A stretch of 64,000 bases of DNA from an uncultured Alphaproteobacteria bacterium. GTDB taxonomy: Bacteria; Pseudomonadota; Alphaproteobacteria; GCA-2731375. Each line of letters opens with the position of its first letter. Position 1 is the first letter of the stretch. Both the position numbers and the translations under genes were made by a program. Below are positions 7,410 to 16,746 of the stretch, piece by piece. The DNA is taken from NCBI GenBank assembly GCA_951812805.1, contig CATOSZ010000003.1, forward strand, positions 1,256,557 through 1,320,556, read 5' to 3'. Below the pieces are notes generated by a model. The model was given only the letters and a program-made list of their open reading frames with translations. It was not told the DNA's origin and did not search any database.

Positions 7410-8993
7410 ATGACCAAACTGACCGACCTCACACGCCACGGCGAGGCGCTGGAACAGTTTTCACGGGAGAGCCTGTGGGCCCTTTTCGATGGAGACCGGG
7501 AGCGGCTCAACATCGCGCACGAATGCCTCGACCGGCACCGCGGCAAGGGCCTGACGATTCGCGTCGCCGGCATGTCGGTCGCCGACGAGAGCATCGCCCT
7601 CGACGACCTGGCGGACGATGCCGGGCGCTTCGCCAATTGGCTGACCGCGCGCGGCGTCGCGCCCGGCGAACGGGTGGCGATCATGCTGGAGCCCGGCCGC
7701 GCCTTCTACATGAGCCTGCTCGGCGCCATGAAGGCGGGCGCCGTGGCGGTGCCGCTGTTCACGCTGTTCGGTGCCGACGCGCTGGCCGCACGGCTCGACG
7801 ACTGCGACCCCCGCCTGCTGCTGATCGAACCGGCGCTGGCGGAACGGGCCGCCGGGCGCGGCGGCCTGTGCGTCATCCCGGCCGATGCCACCTTCCTGGC
7901 AGACGTGGCCGGCCACGACGCCGGTTTCGCCTGGTCGACGGGCGCGCGCGACATGGCGATGTTCCAATATACCTCCGGCACCACCCGGGCATTGCCGGAA
8001 GCGGTGCGCCATACCCACCAGGCCGTGGTGACCGTGGCGGTGGCCGCCCTCTATGCGACGGGCGTGCGGCCCGGCGAGGTCTTCGCCTGCCCCTCTTCAC
8101 CCGCCTGGGGACATGGGCTCTGGCACGGCACGCTCGGCCCCTTGGCGCTCGGCGCCTCGCTCAGCGCCTGGGCCGGGCCCTTCGACGCGGCGCGCTATCT
8201 GGACGTGCTGGCCGCGCACGGCGTCGAAACCCTGTCCGCCGCGGCGACCCATTACCGGATGATGCGGACGTCCGGCGCGGCGGGCCGGCACCGCTACAAA
8301 CTGCGCAAGCTGTCCTTCACGGGGGAGCCGATCGACGGCGCCAGCGCCGCCTTCGCCGAGGCCACCTTCGGCACGGCGGTCTGCTCGATGTACGGCACCA
8401 CGGAGGTCGGCGTCATCCTCGCCAACTATCCGGGCGCCGACGACATCGAGGTGCGCCCCGGCGCCCTCGGCAAACCGATGCCCGGCCTGCAGGTAGAAGT
8501 CCACGATGCCAAGGGCGACGTCTGCCCGCCGGGCGAGATCGGCGAGATCGTCGTGCGCCGGCGGAATAGCTGGATCCCGACCAAGGATCGCGGTCACACC
8601 GACGCGGACGGCTATTTCTATCACGACGGCCGGGCGGACGACGTTATCATCTCCGCCGGCTGGACCATCAGCGCCATCGAGGTCGAGGACGCGCTGCTCA
8701 AGCACGCCGACGTGCGCGAAGCGGCCTGCATCGGCGTCGCGGACCCGGGCCGGGGCCAGGTCATCAAGGCCTTCATCGTCGCGGCCCGCGCCGCCGACCG
8801 GGCCTTCGCCCTCGAACTCCGCGAAGGGGTGCGCGAGCGGCTCGGCCGCTTCCAGTTCCCCCGCATCATCGCCTTTACCGAGGCCCTGCCCAAGACCGAG
8901 GCGGGCAAGGTCAACCGATCGATCCTGCGCGCGGCCGAGGCCGACGGCGGGCATTCGGCTGACGTATTCAACCTGGAGGACGGCCATGCCTGA
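7410..8993 (+). CDS. AMP-dependent acyl-CoA synthetase/ligase
   Basis: 527 residues with the adenylate-forming ligase layout. The phosphate loop at residues 187-201 reads YTSGTTRALPEAVRH instead of the usual SGTTGxPKG: the second Gly is Arg and the Lys is Glu. Later motifs are normal: SMYGTTEVG (A5), GRADDVI (A8) and PKTEAGKVNR with the C-terminal catalytic Lys. It should activate a carboxylic acid with ATP and CoA. Its stop overlaps the MaoC-type gene by 8 bp, so the acyl-CoA formed is likely passed to that hydratase or dehydratase. Confidence 0.88.
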   Translation: MTKLTDLTRHGEALEQFSRESLWALFDGDRERLNIAHECLDRHRGKGLTIRVAGMSVADESIALDDLADDAGRFANWLTARGVAPGERVAIMLEPGRAFYMSLLGAMKAGAVAVPLFTLFGADALAARLDDCDPRLLLIEPALAERAAGRGGLCVIPADATFLADVAGHDAGFAWSTGARDMAMFQYTSGTTRALPEAVRHTHQAVVTVAVAALYATGVRPGEVFACPSSPAWGHGLWHGTLGPLALGASLSAWAGPFDAARYLDVLAAHGVETLSAAATHYRMMRTSGAAGRHRYKLRKLSFTGEPIDGASAAFAEATFGTAVCSMYGTTEVGVILANYPGADDIEVRPGALGKPMPGLQVEVHDAKGDVCPPGEIGEIVVRRRNSWIPTKDRGHTDADGYFYHDGRADDVIISAGWTISAIEVEDALLKHADVREAACIGVADPGRGQVIKAFIVAARAADRAFALELREGVRERLGRFQFPRIIAFTEALPKTEAGKVNRSILRAAEADGGHSADVFNLEDGHA

Positions 8994-10128
8994 GGGCTTC
9001 GAGCGACGCTTTCCCAAGATCACCGAGGAGGCGCTGTCGGCGCTCCGCCAGCGCATCGGCCGGCCGATCGGCGATACGTTGGCGCCCTGGTGCCACGAGG
9101 CGACCCGAGACGCGATCCGCCACTACGCGCACGGCATCGGCGACGACAACCCGCTGTGGTGCGATCCCGACTACGCGCGCGGCACCGCCTTCGGCGACGT
9201 CATCGCCCCGCCGAGCTTCCTCTTCGCGCTCTCGCGCATCATCTCCGGCTATGTCGGCGGCCTGCCCGGCGTGCATGCCATGTGGGCCGGGGCCGAGTTC
9301 ACCTGGCACCAGCCGATCCACCGCAACACCGAGGTCGCGACCGAGGCCTGGCTGAAGGACCTGATCGAGCACGAGACCCGCTTCGCCGGCCGCGCGGTGC
9401 AGCAGATCTACCACGTCGACTTTCGCGATACCGAGGGCACGCTGCTGGCCGAGGGCGACAGCTGGTGCTTCCGCACCGATCGCGACCAGGCGCGCGAGGC
9501 GGGAACCAAATACACCGAACTGAAGGCCAAGCCGGCGCACGTCTACAGCGAGGCGGAGCTGGAGGAAATCTTCCGCCACTATGCCGAGGCGGAGGTTCGC
9601 GGGGCGGAACCGCGCTATATCGAAGACGTCCGCGTCGGCGACAGCTTGCAGACCATGGTGAAGGGTCCGATGACCGTGACCGGCTTCATCGCCTACGCCC
9701 AGGGCTGGGGCGGGCTCTATATCCGGGCGCACCGGCTCGCCTGGGACCAGGTCCGCCGCCACGCCGGCCTCGGCATCGCCAACAAATACAACATCCCCGA
9801 CTGCCCCGAACGGGTGCATTGGGAGACCGAGTTCGCCCAGGAGGTCGGCGCGCCGGCCGCCTACGACTACGGGCCGGAGCGCTGTTCCTGGCTCACCCAC
9901 CAGCTGACCGACTGGATGGGCGACGCGGGCTTCCTGCGCCACCACCGCAGCGAAGTCCGCCGCCACAACCCGGAGGGCGACACCCTCTTCATCACCGCCA
10001 AGGTCGTCGAGATCCTGGACGACGACGGCCACCCCGCCGCCCGCATCGAGCAGGAAGCCCTCAACCAGGCCGGCGAGCTCTCGGCCCGGGGAAGCGGCCT
10101 GGTGCGCCTGCCGTCGCGGGGTGGCTGA
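8986..10128 (+). CDS. MaoC-like double-hotdog dehydratase/hydratase
   Basis: 380 residues with two hotdog domains. The first contains HYAHGIGDDNPLWCDPDYAR and AFGDVIAPPSFLFA, the typical MaoC Asp/His hydratase helix. The second begins near EDVRVGDSLQTMVKGPMTVTGFIAYAQGWGG. The ATG at 8986 lies inside the end of the ligase gene (8 bp overlap), and the frame upstream of it is a shadow of the ligase. Proteins of this kind hydrate or dehydrate enoyl-/3-hydroxyacyl-CoA; together with the ligase it forms a two-step CoA-thioester module. Confidence 0.85.
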   Translation: MPEGFERRFPKITEEALSALRQRIGRPIGDTLAPWCHEATRDAIRHYAHGIGDDNPLWCDPDYARGTAFGDVIAPPSFLFALSRIISGYVGGLPGVHAMWAGAEFTWHQPIHRNTEVATEAWLKDLIEHETRFAGRAVQQIYHVDFRDTEGTLLAEGDSWCFRTDRDQAREAGTKYTELKAKPAHVYSEAELEEIFRHYAEAEVRGAEPRYIEDVRVGDSLQTMVKGPMTVTGFIAYAQGWGGLYIRAHRLAWDQVRRHAGLGIANKYNIPDCPERVHWETEFAQEVGAPAAYDYGPERCSWLTHQLTDWMGDAGFLRHHRSEVRRHNPEGDTLFITAKVVEILDDDGHPAARIEQEALNQAGELSARGSGLVRLPSRGG

Positions 10129-10145
10129 GACGCCGACGGCAAGGC

Positions 10146-10886
10146 CTATAGCTCGATCACCATGCCGTCGTGTGCGGTTTCTTCCGGGATCTCGTCGCGC
10201 TTGGCCCACATGTCGCGGGCGAAGTGGGTGAGCACCATGCGTTTGGGGCGAAGCTCGTCGCGGTGCGCCTGGAGGTCGGGGTAGTTCAGGTGGAAGGCGA
10301 CGGGCCGCTCATACTGGTAGCATTCGGCGATGAAGAGATCGGCGTCCTCGGCGAGCGCGGGCATGTGCCGGGTCCAGGCACTGTCGCCGGTATAGGCGAT
10401 CACCTTGCCGGCGACCTCGACGCGGAGCGAGGTCGGATGCGTCGCCCCCGTATGGGCGGCCGGATAGGCGGTGACGCTGAGCGGGCCGAGCGCTTCGGGC
10501 GTCAGCACCGGCAGCTCCCGGTAGGCAAGCGGAAACGTCGCCACCATCTCCTCCGCACCGGGGAAGAGCGCGGCGGTGATCACGGCCAGGCGGCGTTCGC
10601 AGTCCCTGGGGCCGGCGATGGTGAGCGGGCGGCGGCGGCGTGCGCCCAGCATGGCGTCCAGCAACAGGAAGGGAATACCGCCGCAATGGTCGCCGTGCAG
10701 GTGGGTCAGCAACACCGCGTCGAGGTCGTTGTGTTCGATGCCGAGCTTGGCCAGCGCCACCAGGCTGGACGCGCCGAAATCGATGGCGAAGCGGAATTCG
10801 GGCGTCTCGACGACGATACAGGTCTGGAAGCGTCCGCCGACGCCAAAGGCATCGCCACAGCCGGCGAAGGTGACCCGGACGCCCAT
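10146..10886 (-). CDS. MBL-fold metallo-hydrolase (RNase Z-like small group)
   Basis: 246 residues with the zinc motif THLHGDH (61-67), a later HxG-type His in AAHTGATH, GDSAWT with a bridging Asp and a C-terminal LTHFAR His. The overall pattern (GCGDAFGVGGRFQTCI start, FAIDFGASSLVALAKLGI) is that of the RNase Z-like MBL proteins used on small phosphodiesters or lactones, not a beta-lactamase. Its ATG overlaps the TGA of the upstream MBL gene (TGATG), so the two metallo-hydrolases are translationally coupled. Confidence 0.85.
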   Translation of the reverse strand: MGVRVTFAGCGDAFGVGGRFQTCIVVETPEFRFAIDFGASSLVALAKLGIEHNDLDAVLLTHLHGDHCGGIPFLLLDAMLGARRRRPLTIAGPRDCERRLAVITAALFPGAEEMVATFPLAYRELPVLTPEALGPLSVTAYPAAHTGATHPTSLRVEVAGKVIAYTGDSAWTRHMPALAEDADLFIAECYQYERPVAFHLNYPDLQAHRDELRPKRMVLTHFARDMWAKRDEIPEETAHDGMVIEL

Positions 10887-11884
10887 CACTCCGCCGCGGG
10901 TCGGCGGTCGCGCAAGGCGGCGAGCGCGCGGGTCTCGCCGATCCGCAGAATCCAGGCATTGTCCTCGCCATAGCCCTGATCGAGCGCGGCTTGGCGAAAC
11001 CGGGGTGCCGCCTCGAACGGGTCCTCCGGCGTCAGCTTCACCGTGCCCCAGTGCATGCCGACGGCGCTGGCGGCCCGCAGGGCGCGGGCCATCGCGACCC
11101 CCTCCTCCGGCGTCGCGTGCGCGGTCTTCATGATCTCGCGCGGCTCGTAGGCACCGATGCCGACGAGGGCCAGGTCGAAGGGCCCGGCCCGCGCGCCAAT
11201 CTCCTCGAACACCGGGCCGTGGGCGCTGTCGCCGCCGAACCAGAGCTTGGCGTCGCGACCCTCGATGGCGAAGCTCGCCCAGAGCGTGCGGTTGAGGTCG
11301 AACAGGCCGCGGCGCGAGAAATGCACCGCCGGCAGCGCCGTCACCGTCAGGGGTCCGAGTTCGACCGCCGCCCACCAGTCGAGCTCGACGATCCGAGCAA
11401 AGCCGAGGCGGGCGAAATACCGGGTCAGGCCCAACGGCACCACGACCGTGGTGCGGGCGCGGTCCGGCAGCCGGCGGATCGTCTCCATGTCGAGATGGTC
11501 GTAGTGATTGTGGCTCACCACCAGCAGGTCGATCGGCGGCAGGTCCTCGACCGGGATCGGCGGCGGCGCGAAGCGGGGCGGCCCGAACACCCAGGGCCCG
11601 GCGCGGCGCGCGAGGTAGGGATCGGTCAGGATGGTCCGGCCGTCCATGCGGATCAGGAAACTGGCGTGGCCGAGCCAGGTGAGCGAGGGATTGCCCGCCG
11701 CTGCCAGCGCCGCGCCCGCGGCATCGCGCGTCTCCATCAACCCCTCCGCCGGCGTCGGCACGCCGCGATTGGCCGTCTGGCGCCACATGAAACGGACCAG
11801 CCGGCGCAGAGACGACTTGCGCACCGGGCTGCCGGGCGGGTTGGCGAAAGTGCCGTCGGGACGGTGATGGGCAGGCGGGCTCAT
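10886..11884 (-). CDS. MBL-fold metallo-hydrolase (UlaG / NAPE-PLD-like)
   Basis: 332 residues. Zinc-binding motif SHNHYDHLD, the preceding LTDPYLARRAGP strand, PAVHFSRRG and FGGDSAHGP match the N-acyl-phosphatidylethanolamine phospholipase D / UlaG-like branch of the MBL superfamily. The ATG at 11884 was preferred over an in-frame upstream Met because the extra segment is a basic shadow. It is coupled to a second MBL hydrolase downstream and follows a MAPEG membrane protein 10 bp upstream, which would suit a lipid-related job, although that is inference. Confidence 0.85.
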   Translation of the reverse strand: MSPPAHHRPDGTFANPPGSPVRKSSLRRLVRFMWRQTANRGVPTPAEGLMETRDAAGAALAAAGNPSLTWLGHASFLIRMDGRTILTDPYLARRAGPWVFGPPRFAPPPIPVEDLPPIDLLVVSHNHYDHLDMETIRRLPDRARTTVVVPLGLTRYFARLGFARIVELDWWAAVELGPLTVTALPAVHFSRRGLFDLNRTLWASFAIEGRDAKLWFGGDSAHGPVFEEIGARAGPFDLALVGIGAYEPREIMKTAHATPEEGVAMARALRAASAVGMHWGTVKLTPEDPFEAAPRFRQAALDQGYGEDNAWILRIGETRALAALRDRRPAAE

Positions 11885-11894
11885 GCCGGGAAGT

Positions 11895-12281
11895 CTAGCC
11901 GAAAATCGCCAGGCGCAGGCACATCGCCGCGGCGACGGCAATCATCGCGAAGGTCGCCACCATGCCGGCGACCCGGGCCGGCACGTTCGAGGCGGTGAAG
12001 CCGAGGGCAAAGCCATGCGCCAGGCGCCCGGCCAGCAGCACCCCGCCGAGCCCATGCAGCGCCCAAGCCGCCGTACCGCCCGCCTCCAACAGGCCGAGCA
12101 GTATCAAGCCCATCGGCGCATACTCGGCAAGATTAGCCTGCGCCCGGACCCGCCGCTCCAGCGTCGCGTCGTCGCCGGTACCGAGGCCGATCCCGGCCGC
12201 CCGCCGCCCGGCGATCACGCGGATCGACAACACGACCAGCAACAGACCCAACAATCCGGCATAGAGGGCGGTGATCGGCAT
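11895..12281 (-). CDS. MAPEG family membrane protein
   Basis: 128 residues with four predicted hydrophobic helices and the MAPEG signature: RRVRAQANLAEYAPMGLILLGLLE in the second segment, and LLAGRLAHGFAL in the third. Bacterial members resemble microsomal glutathione transferases and may conjugate or isomerise lipid-like substrates in the inner membrane. It lies 10 bp upstream of the NAPE-PLD-like hydrolase and 22 bp downstream of the malonyl-CoA decarboxylase gene. Confidence 0.85.
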   Translation of the reverse strand: MPITALYAGLLGLLLVVLSIRVIAGRRAAGIGLGTGDDATLERRVRAQANLAEYAPMGLILLGLLEAGGTAAWALHGLGGVLLAGRLAHGFALGFTASNVPARVAGMVATFAMIAVAAAMCLRLAIFG

Positions 12282-12303
12282 GCGCGCTGGCTCCCTCGCC
12301 GTT

Positions 12304-13704
12304 TCAGCCCAGTTTCTTCACCGCCGGCGCGGCGACGATCCGGCCATTGCCGCGGTAGGCCTCGTGGTTCTTCTCGATGTCGGCCAGGCGGTAGAGGTAG
12401 TTCACCATGATGCCGGCCGACTGGCGCATCCCGTTGCCCGAGGTATCGCCGAGCCAGTTGAGCCGCTCCAACCGGGCGCCGTTCGAGAGATGGAAATGCG
12501 CCACCCGGTCGCGGGCCCGGCCCCGGTCATCGGTCGCCTGCAGGAAGCCGGCCGCCAGGCGCAGCAGGATCGGCTTCAGGCTGTCGGCCAGCGCCGCGTC
12601 CCCGGCCCAATCCTCGCGCGCGAGGAGCGCGCGGAGCGCCGCCGGCGCCTCCTCCATCCCGGCCGCCGCCTTCAAGCTCTCCGCCTCCGCCGCGCCGAAC
12701 ACATCCTCGCCCTCGCGCTCCAACCGGTTTTCCAGCCAGCGCCGGAAACCCGGAACCGGCGAGAGGGTGGCGAAACTCTTCAAGGTCGGCAGCGAACGCT
12801 GGAGATCGTCGGCCACCCGCTTGATCAGGAAGTCGCCGAAGCTGACCCCGGCGAGGCCGGCCTGCGCGTTGGAGATCGAATAGAAGATCGCCGCGTCGGC
12901 CGCGTCGGGATCCTCTTCCGGCGCCGCCTCGTCCAGCAGCTCCTGGACATTGCCGGCGATGCCCTTGACCAGGGCGACCTCGATGAAGATCAGCGGCTCG
13001 TCCGGCATGCGCGGGTGGAAAAAGGCATAGCAGCGCCGATCGGAGTCGAGCCGGTTCTTCAGGTCGTCCCAGGAGCGGATCCGATGCACCGCCTCGTAGT
13101 CGATCAGCTTCTCCAGCAGGGCGGCGGGCGATTCCCAGGTAATCCGTTCCAGATCCAGAAAGCCAATGTCGAACCAGCTGGTCAGCAGCTCGCGCAAATC
13201 CACATCAAGCCGGCGCAACGCCGGATCGTCCCGCGCGCCGAGCGCCAGCAGGTCCTTGCGCATGTCGACCAGGAACTTCACGCCCTGCGGCAGCGCGTTG
13301 AACTGGGTAAGCAGCTTGGTGCGCGGCGGCAGCAGATCCCGGCGCAGCACGCGGAGCGCGTCATGCCGCGTGTCCGCATCTGCCGCCTCGTTCACCCGGG
13401 CCAGCGCGTCTTCCAACGCCTCGGGTTCGACGTCGTAATCCTCCGCCAGCACGCGCAGGAAACGGACGCGGCCCTCGTCGCTGAGGCCGAGGTAGCTCTG
13501 GCCGAGACCGGCGGCACGCAGGCGGGCGGAAACCTCGCCGCCCTTGGCGGTGAGGCAGGCGTCGATCTGCCGCTTCAGCCGTTCGACGTCGCCGTCCGGC
13601 AGGTCGGGGGCGACCGCGATGCCGGGCGGGCGCCCGCGCCAGACCTGGCGCAGGTTGGAGAGCGTGCGGTCGATGAAGCCGCTTGTATCGCTGCGATTGC
13701 TCAT
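12304..13704 (-). CDS. Malonyl-CoA decarboxylase
   Basis: 466 residues, normal for MCD/MatA. It converts malonyl-CoA to acetyl-CoA and CO2. The helical N-terminal domain runs to about residue 185. The catalytic GNAT-like domain shows YSISNAQAGLAGVSFG with the active-site Ser region and HFHLSNGARLERLNWLGD with the catalytic His near residue 400. The ATG at 13704 (MSNRSD) was chosen over a 49-residue upstream extension that is the antisense of the Nnr gene region. No malonyl-CoA synthetase is adjacent, so it may serve fatty acid turnover. Confidence 0.92.
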   Translation of the reverse strand: MSNRSDTSGFIDRTLSNLRQVWRGRPPGIAVAPDLPDGDVERLKRQIDACLTAKGGEVSARLRAAGLGQSYLGLSDEGRVRFLRVLAEDYDVEPEALEDALARVNEAADADTRHDALRVLRRDLLPPRTKLLTQFNALPQGVKFLVDMRKDLLALGARDDPALRRLDVDLRELLTSWFDIGFLDLERITWESPAALLEKLIDYEAVHRIRSWDDLKNRLDSDRRCYAFFHPRMPDEPLIFIEVALVKGIAGNVQELLDEAAPEEDPDAADAAIFYSISNAQAGLAGVSFGDFLIKRVADDLQRSLPTLKSFATLSPVPGFRRWLENRLEREGEDVFGAAEAESLKAAAGMEEAPAALRALLAREDWAGDAALADSLKPILLRLAAGFLQATDDRGRARDRVAHFHLSNGARLERLNWLGDTSGNGMRQSAGIMVNYLYRLADIEKNHEAYRGNGRIVAAPAVKKLG

Positions 13705-13751
13705 GGTGTACCTGAAATTGGCGCCCGAGGCCCGGGACGCAAGTCGTGGGG

Positions 13752-15219
13752 TCATCCGACGAGGCGGCGTAGCACGTTCGGCAGGGCCTCCGCCAGATCT
13801 TCCGCGATCAGCCCGGGCCCGAACTCGCGGGCGCACTCGCCATGCAGCCAACAGGCCGCCAGCGCCGCCTCGAAGGCCGGCATGCCCTGCGCCAGCAGGC
13901 CGGTGCAGAAGCCCGCCAGCACGTCGCCGGATCCGGCGGTGGCGAGGCTCGGTGGGGCATTCGCGTTGATGACGGCCCGACCGTCAGGCGCCGTCAAAAC
14001 CGTATCCGGTCCCTTCAGCAGCACGATCGCGCCGCTGGCCCGTGCCGCGGCGCGGGCCCGGGCGAGCTTGCCACCCTCCGCCCCGGGAAACAGCCGGGCG
14101 AATTCGCCTTCATGTGGCGTCAAAATGCAGTCATCGCGCAGAAGCGCGAACAGGCCCTTGCGCGCGCCGGCGAAGGCGGTCAGCGCGTCGGCGTCCAGCA
14201 CCACCCGCCGGCCGAGCTTGAGGGCGGTCCGGGCATGCGCGCGCACCGCGCGGCCGACGCCGTTGCCGGGGCCGAGCAGGATGGCGTTCAGGCGGGGATC
14301 GGCGACGGCCTCGGCGAAGCCCGCCTCGCCGCGGAATTCCCGCAGCATGATCGCCGTCAGCTGGGCCGCGTTCTCGGCCAGCGCCGAGGGCGGCGCCACC
14401 ACGGTGACCAGGCCCGCGCCGATCCTGAGCGCGCCCCGCGCGGCGAGCCGGGCGGCGCCGCTGCGCCCGCGCGGCCCGCTGGCGACCACCGCATGGCCCC
14501 GGTCGTATTTGTGTCCGGCCCCGGCGCGGGACCGGCAGCCGATGGCACCAGAGCGCCGGATCGTTGAGCCATGTCGTCGGCCCGATTTCGTCGAGCACCG
14601 CCTCGGGAATACCGATGTCGACGACACGCAGGTCGCCCGCCAGTGCCCGGCCCGGAAACAGATAATGCCCCGGCTTGGCGCGGAAGAAGGTGACGGTCAT
14701 ATCGGCCTGCGGCGCATAGCCGCGGACCTGGCCGCTGTCGCCATCGACGCCGCTCGGCACGTCGATGGCAACGAGCGGCAGGCCGGCGGCGGCCTCCAAA
14801 CAGGCCCGGGCCGGGCCCGCCAGATCCCGGGCGAGGCCGGCCCCGAAGAGGGCATCGACCACCAGCTCGGCCCCGGCCAGGCTTTCGGGCGCTAGGGGCA
14901 CCGGCTTGCGCCGCCACTTCCCCGCCATCACCGCCGCGTCGCCGCGCAGGCGGGACCGCTCACCCAACAGGGCCACACGCACCGCGGCGCCCGCCCGGGC
15001 GAGGTGGCGGGCGATGACGAAGCCGTCGCCCCCGTTGTTGCCGGGCCCGGCCAGCACCAGGGTGGGGCGCGGGCCGAAGCGGGCCAGGATCTCCGCGGCA
15101 GCGGCAGCACCCGCCGCCTCCATCAGCCGCACGCCGTCGACGCCGGCGGCCATGGCCAGCCGGTCGGCGGCGTACATCTCCTCGACCGAGAGAAGCGCCT
15201 GCCGGCCCGCCCCGCTCAT
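13752..15219 (-). pseudogene. nnr: Bifunctional NAD(P)H-hydrate epimerase/dehydratase, frameshifted
   Basis: Two frames together make a standard Nnr protein that repairs hydrated NAD(P)H. The N-terminal epimerase (from ATG 15219) has GPGNNGGDGFVIAR and DALFGAGLARD. The C-terminal ADP-dependent dehydratase has HKYDRGHA, LGPGNGVGR, LTPHEGEF and the ATAGSGDVLAG nucleotide loop. The frame changes at a C4 run on the plus strand (14519-14522). Dropping one base joins LPVPRRAG to HKYDRGH smoothly. Neither half alone is the full enzyme, although separate domains exist in nature. An assembly indel is as likely as a real lesion. Confidence 0.8.
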
Positions 15220-15233
15220 CGACCCCTCCCCGC

Positions 15234-16637
15234 TCAGCCGAGATCCGGGCGCCGCGCGATCGGCCGCGCCGCCTGATAGGCGGCGGCGGCCCGCAGGACC
15301 AGGTCCTCGCGGAAATTGTCGGCGACGATCTGCAAGCCGACGGGAAGCCCCTCGGAGGTGAAGCCGCAAGGAATCGAGCAGGCCGGCTGCTGCGTCAGAT
15401 TGAAGGGGTAGCTGAAGGGCGTCCATTCCAGCCAGTGGCCCACCGGCGGGCGGTGCGGGGGATGCAGCCGCCCGACATCGAAGGCCGCGACCGCCAGCGA
15501 CGGCGTCAGCAGTAGGTCATAGGTGGTGTGGAACAGGCGCATCGCCGTGCCGAGTTCGGCCCGCGCGCTCTGGGCGGCATGCACGTCCGTCGCCGCCATC
15601 TCGCCCCCCTCCGCGATGATCTCCTGCAATTCCGGGTCCATCAGGGCGATGCTCTCGGCGGGCAACGCGCCGAAGGCGCCGGCGGCCCCGGTCCACCAGA
15701 GCGTGCGGAACATCGGTGCGGGATCCGCGAAGCCGGGGTCGACCTCCTCGACCACCGCGCCCATCTCCTCGAAGCACTCGGCCGCCGCGGCGACCAGGCG
15801 GGCCACGTCGGGATCGACCGTGGCGTAGCCGAGGGCAGGCGAATAGGCGACGCGCAGGCCGGCAACGCCCGCCTGCAAATCGGCGGTAAAATCGATCCCC
15901 TGATAGGGCAGCGCCGTCCAGTCGCGGGGATCCGGCTCGGCAATGACGTTCAGCATCAGGGCCGCATCCTCGACGCTGCGCGTCATCGGCCCGGTATGCG
16001 AGAGCGTGCCCATGGCGCTCGCCGGCCAGGCGGGAACCCGGCCGAAGTTGGCTTTGATGCCGAAGCAGCCGGAAAAGGCCGAGGGGATGCGGATCGAGCC
16101 GCCGCCATCCGAGCCGATCGCCAGCGCCCCCATGCCGGAGACGACCGCCGCCGCCGCGCCGGCGGAGGAACCGCCGGGCGTCTTCGCCGGATTCCAAGGA
16201 TTGCCGGTCGTCCCGGTCAGCGGCGAATCGCCGAGCCCCTTCCAGCCGAACTCCGGCGTCGTCGTCTTGCCGAGCAGCACGGCACCGTGTTCGCGCAGCC
16301 GCGCGACGCAGGGCGCGTCCACCTCCCACGGCCCCTCGTCCACGGTGGTGCGCGAGCCGCGCAGCGTCGACCAGCCCTTGGTCAGGTTGAGATCCTTGAT
16401 CGAGGTCGCGACCCCGTCCACCAGCCCCTTCGGCTCACCCCGCCGCCAACGATCTTCCGAGGCCCGGGCATCGGCCCGCGCCGCCTCGCCGTCGACCAGG
16501 CGAAAGGCGTTCAGCTGGGGCTCGACCGCGTCGATGCGGGCCAGCACCGCGTCCGCCACCTCGACGGGCGAAAGACTGCCGTCGCGGTAGCGCGCGACCT
16601 GCTCGCAGGCCGTGAGATAGATCAATTCGTCCGACAC
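15234..16637 (-). CDS. Amidase (amidase signature family)
   Basis: 467 residues with the Ser-cisSer-Lys triad of amidase-signature enzymes: Lys in TSIKDLNL (K81), the GGSSAG pair (S157/S158) and GSDGGGSIRIPSAFSG (S181). It hydrolyses an amide bond in a small substrate; the leaving group is unknown. The start is taken at GTG 16637 because GGAGG lies 8 bases upstream, giving VSDELIYL. In-frame Mets further upstream lack a ribosome site and approach the divergent epimerase gene. The stop is 14 bp before the Nnr start, so the two are likely cotranscribed. Confidence 0.88.
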   Translation of the reverse strand: MSDELIYLTACEQVARYRDGSLSPVEVADAVLARIDAVEPQLNAFRLVDGEAARADARASEDRWRRGEPKGLVDGVATSIKDLNLTKGWSTLRGSRTTVDEGPWEVDAPCVARLREHGAVLLGKTTTPEFGWKGLGDSPLTGTTGNPWNPAKTPGGSSAGAAAAVVSGMGALAIGSDGGGSIRIPSAFSGCFGIKANFGRVPAWPASAMGTLSHTGPMTRSVEDAALMLNVIAEPDPRDWTALPYQGIDFTADLQAGVAGLRVAYSPALGYATVDPDVARLVAAAAECFEEMGAVVEEVDPGFADPAPMFRTLWWTGAAGAFGALPAESIALMDPELQEIIAEGGEMAATDVHAAQSARAELGTAMRLFHTTYDLLLTPSLAVAAFDVGRLHPPHRPPVGHWLEWTPFSYPFNLTQQPACSIPCGFTSEGLPVGLQIVADNFREDLVLRAAAAYQAARPIARRPDLG

Positions 16638-16746
16638 GCCGGCCGCCTCCGCGCAAGATGGTTTGGGGTCGCGAGCTTCCCCCATTTTGCGTCGAGGCGC
16701 AAAGCGGTGGATCATGCGGCGTGAACAGCGACGACGGGGATTGGTA

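Noticed and set aside
12271..14895. An 874-residue open plus-strand frame
   Set aside because: It is the antisense of malonyl-CoA decarboxylase and Nnr, full of Arg, Gln and Gly with no domain; high GC keeps such frames open.
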